A stretch of 64,000 bases of DNA, taken from contig NC_044988.1 in the NCBI RefSeq assembly GCF_008728515.1, forward strand, positions 29,284,998 to 29,348,997. Reading direction: 5' to 3'. The notes under the pieces were generated by a model. The model worked only from the letters and a program-made list of their open reading frames with translations. It made no database searches and had not been told where the DNA came from. The translations under genes and the position numbers were made by a program. Positions 60,651 to 64,000 of the stretch are shown one piece after another (the first letter of the stretch is position 1; every line of letters starts with the position of its first letter). The stretch comes from Papio anubis. Taxonomy: Eukaryota; Chordata; Mammalia; Primates; Cercopithecidae.

Positions 60651-61789
60651 CTAAGTTTTAAAATAAGAAGCTTCCTCCTTAGGGGGTTTGAGGGATTTGA
60701 GGGCTGATCAAGGAAAAGGATAGGACTATAAAAAACAGTGACATACAGGCTTCATTGAGCAGCACTTGGACAGGGTTGCATAAGAGCAGAAGCTCCTCCC
60801 AGCATGAGAACAGCCATAGGCTTGCAGTGAGGAGGGCGCCATCCAGAGGAGCAGGAGAACTCCCAGGGGAGAGGAGGATTAGGGCAGAAGCTTATAGATC
60901 TGGGTGAGGCTGCTCCACAGCACAGTGGGGAGTCTGTGTGTCAGAGAGCTCCAAGAGCTGTAGCAGCTTAGGGCCCTGTATCTGCAAGGCTCTATCTTAT
61001 CATTAGGAAACAGCTGTCCATTGAGGTTTTATGGGATCTGCAAAGAAGGCAGGCACTAAATGGATGAAAATCTGCTTATTTGGGCTATTTTTTAAATGAC
61101 TCGTCATGGTAAAATTTGAGTTTGGCATGAGCTAAGGGATCAGCACCAGTCTACAGTGAATAAACAAACAACCCAAGGGCCAATACAAAGAGACAATCTT
61201 TGACTTGTTTACATAACACCTTCCCTCCAAAAAAAGAAAAAAGACATGACTTTTCTAAAGGAAGTCCTGTCTACGGCCATACCACCCTGAACACACCCAA
61301 TCTCCTCTAAGGGAAGTCCTGAGAAGGAAGCAGAATAATAAAGAATCCTAAGGAAGCATCAGAAGTCCCCAAGCATCCCCATCCCATGTGCCCTGACCCC
61401 GGCCCTGCAGCAGCTCTTCTGTCCCAGGATCCACCAGAATAGAAAGGCAGAGGGACGCTTCACTCCTCCTTGCCCTCCCTCTTCGGTATTTAGGATTCCA
61501 GGTTAGTCTGTTTTCAAAACTTTAAGCTGAATATATGAAAGATACCCTAGATCACCACTGTAGACCCAGGCTCAGCTACTCACATGCAGGCAGCCTTCAT
61601 TCCCAACAGGGAAATAAGGCAACCCAAGGTAGATTTCTGCCTGCCCTGCAAAACCCATGTTTTTATTTTCTCTTTCTCTTTCCTTTCTTTTCTCTTGCTC
61701 ACTATCTTTCTTCTTAAATTCTTTCCTTTTCTTTTAGTTACCTGTTCTTTTTTTCTTTCTCTCCTTGACTCAAATGACAAAGATCCCTA

Positions 61790-61930
61790 GACCGGCAGTC
61801 AAGAAGCCTGCATGCTGATTCCTGAGACACCATTGATTACTTCTGTGATTGGGAGCATCAGCCTTTGAGGCATTCATTTCCTCATCTGCAACAAAACTAG
61901 GCTGGATTAGATTTATCCAGTGATTCTGTG
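61790..61930 (+). mobile_element. MIR-like SINE fragment
   Basis: 'cattcatttcctcatctgca' and nearby text resemble the MIR core. Diverged. Confidence 0.45.
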
Positions 61931-62358
61931 GTCTGTGTCTGCTGGTAACATCCACAGATGTTACTTAGCACTATTAGTGGCACTCAGGCCTCAAAAGGTC
62001 ACTGACCCCCATTCATGGTGATTTAATTCATTGATCCCAGCTCTCTAGATACAGGATGAACTGCATACCTGAAGCAAGTTGTATTCTTCCAAAGTCGCCT
62101 GACTTTATCATCTTGCATAACCTATTATGTTTTCTGCCATCTTTGTGGCAATGGATATAACCTTAGTCTTTTTTAACAGTCACTAACAATAGACAAATCC
62201 ATTTCCTCAATTACTCTCTGTCACTTACAATGTGCCACTAAGTAAACACCCATCCCTTGGGTAGGGGCACTGTGGGTCTTGACCTTTGTGGAGGATGTTT
62301 TTGGAATGTACCTTACTCCTCCTTTTGAAACATCACTCAAATTATTTTTGAAATGTCT

Positions 62359-62658
62359 ATTTTTTTTTTTTTCTTTTGAGATGGAGTCTTACTCTGTTGC
62401 CCAGGCCAGAATACAGTGGCATGATTTTGGCTCACTGCAAACTCCACCTCCCAGGTTCAAGCGATTCTCCTGCCTCAGCCTCCCGAGTAGCTGGGATTAC
62501 AGGCGTGTGCCCCCACGCCCGGCTAATTTTTATATTTTTGGTAGCTACAGGGTTTTACCATGTTGGCCAGGCTGGTCTTGAACTCCTGGCCTCAAGTGAT
62601 CTGCCCTCCTCTGCCTCTCGAAATGCTGGGATTACAGGTGTGAGCTACCACACCCAGC
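62359..62658 (-). mobile_element. Alu SINE with target-site duplication
   Basis: Flanked by tgaaatgtct on both sides. 'ttttgagatggagtcttact' to 'accacacccagcc'. Confidence 0.93.
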
Positions 62659-63073
62659 CTGAAATGTCTGTCTTTAATGATGTCTCAAGGGACCTGTGAA
62701 AGATACCCATAGTGGGGCCTTCTTTTAAGTGCCAATGTCTTCTGAGTTCAAGTTCTGATAACTGGCTTGACCCAACAACTGTTAATGAGTGACCTGAGTG
62801 ACAGGCACATGACCAAGTTCGAATCCCTTCAGTGTGCTGGTGGCTCCACTGGTCCAAAGTCAGCCAGGAATGCACATCAAAAGGTTGTGGGATCTGGTAA
62901 CTGTGCTTACATAGAAGTTGTATGTTTGGGTTTTAAAATAATGTATAATGATTTTTACTTGTTTTAAGTGGAAGTCTAACTATGAATTAACTCTATAGGC
63001 AGTATGTCCCACAACACAAGGGCTTCTTGTAAAATGGCTGAAAATATGTGTTCATTTAAATTATATTGTTTAG

Positions 63074-63346
63074 TCTGTAATCCCAGCACTTTGGGAGGCC
63101 GAGGCGGGGGGATCACCCGAGGCCAGGAGTTCAAGACCGGCCTGGTCAATATGGTTAGAACCCCATATCTACTAAAAATACAAAAAATGAGCTGGGCATG
63201 TTGATGCGCACCTGTAATCCCAGCTACTCAGGAGGCTGAGGCAGGAGAATTGCTTGAACCCAGGAGGTGGAGGTTGCAGTGAGCCGAGATCATGCCACTG
63301 CACTCTAGTCCAACAGAGCAAGACTCTGTCTAAAAAAAAAAAAAAA
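63074..63346 (+). mobile_element. 5'-truncated Alu
   Basis: Begins 'agtctgtaatcccagcactt', lacking about the first 20 bases, and ends in an A-tail followed by (TA)n. Confidence 0.92.
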
Positions 63347-63349
63347 CGA

Positions 63350-63391
63350 TATATATATATATTTCTAAACTATATATACATAGTTTAGAAA
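63350..63391. repeat. (TA)n followed by a 12-bp perfect hairpin
   Basis: TTTCTAAACTAT (63362-63373) pairs with ATAGTTTAGAAA (63380-63391) across a 6-base loop, directly after a (TA)n run. Confidence 0.9.
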
Positions 63392-64000
63392 ACTGCTCTT
63401 GAGGTAAGTGAAGAGGAGGCATGTCCATCACAAGGATGATCCTTCATATTTCTGTGCTGGGGTCGGGGTGATAATGATGAAATATTGAAGGGCTCAAGGT
63501 GCATCAGCGCCCCTTCCTTCCCCTACTTTGCCTTTAGAGGAGCTGTCTCTGAGTCTGGGTCTTTCAGTTGTTCATCTTGCTTGGGGGAAGCAAGGTAGTT
63601 TCTTCGAGACTGTCACCTTTGTCTGCTTTTCATTGCTTGCTTCATGGTTTATTTTTTAAAGGAAGATTTTTCCTAAAAACTCTTCTAGCTTTTTCTCTTT
63701 CTTCTCCATTTCATCCTCTCTCACTCTGGGACAAGCTCCTTGAGTTTTTTTGCAGGTACTATGTACTTTCCTAAACAGTTTGATGCGTTTCTCTAGGGAA
63801 CTGGTTCTACAACTTTCCAGTGGGGCCTTTAATTAGAAACTACGAAAGAACACCTGTAGCATGAAAGTCATCTAGTCATATTCTATTAGTTTCATATGGG
63901 CTCATGTGAGGTCAACTCCTTTCATTTGGTTTCTCGAACACAGAAGAGTTTTTGTAAAATTAATTATGTTACACTGAAGATGTACCTCAAGATTTTCAGC

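Larger units (their letters stand above)
57668..64000 (+). other. DOCK8: DOCK8 intron (5' part, continues beyond the window)
   Basis: No further DOCK8 exon is seen (the next should begin LSAKLSNLPTLISMRLEF). It holds the CCA/CCT minisatellite, the anomalous CpG-rich block, a (TTTTA)n run, a MIR-like fragment near 61790-61930 and Alus at 62359-62658 and 63074-63346. Confidence 0.85.

Overview
The window is primate nuclear DNA from inside one large protein-coding gene, DOCK8, on the + strand. Eleven intact coding exons, plus a twelfth with an indel-scarred sequence, lie between positions 26218 and 57667. Joined in phase they encode about 517 residues of DOCK8. They run from the start of the DHR-1 (C2-like, phosphoinositide-binding) domain, near human residue 560 by memory, into the long helical linker before the catalytic DHR-2 domain, which lies outside the window. 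DOCK8 is the CDC42 exchange factor of leukocytes. An Old World monkey is likely: two of the youngest Alus (16967-17260 and 27360-27658) carry bases I associate with the cercopithecoid AluYR lineage, and the protein differs from human DOCK8 at only a few positions.

Layout: 1-26217 is the 3' part of one very long intron. Exons 1-5 (26218-35006) make the DHR-1 region and exons 6-12 (35676-57667) the linker. 57668-64000 is the start of the next intron. About 35 Alu copies in both orientations, old DNA-transposon, MIR, L2 and L1 fossils and many microsatellites fill the introns. Three Alus (near 10.7, 17.1 and 56.8 kb) look indel-damaged.

The most interesting item is a decayed gene on the minus strand at 20609-21055, inside the long intron. 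Its two overlapping frames resemble the N-terminus of the angiopoietin-like lipase inhibitors ANGPTL3, ANGPTL4 and ANGPTL8: a signal-peptide-like start, the GLLQLG motif region, an ELLGQ stretch and a coiled coil. ANGPTL3 is nested antisense in DOCK7 and ANGPTL8 antisense in DOCK6. A third family member antisense in DOCK8 would complete the set for the DOCK6/7/8 paralogues.

The second oddity is at 58951-60390. A (CCA/CCT)n tract is interrupted by about 1.4 kb of CpG-saturated sequence built from GACGA, GATGAC and ATTTATTT words, unlike any primate DNA. Together with the frame-broken exon at 57554-57667 and the indel-ridden Alu at 56675-56969, it suggests that about 56.7-60.4 kb is poorly polished or gap-filled sequence rather than biology.
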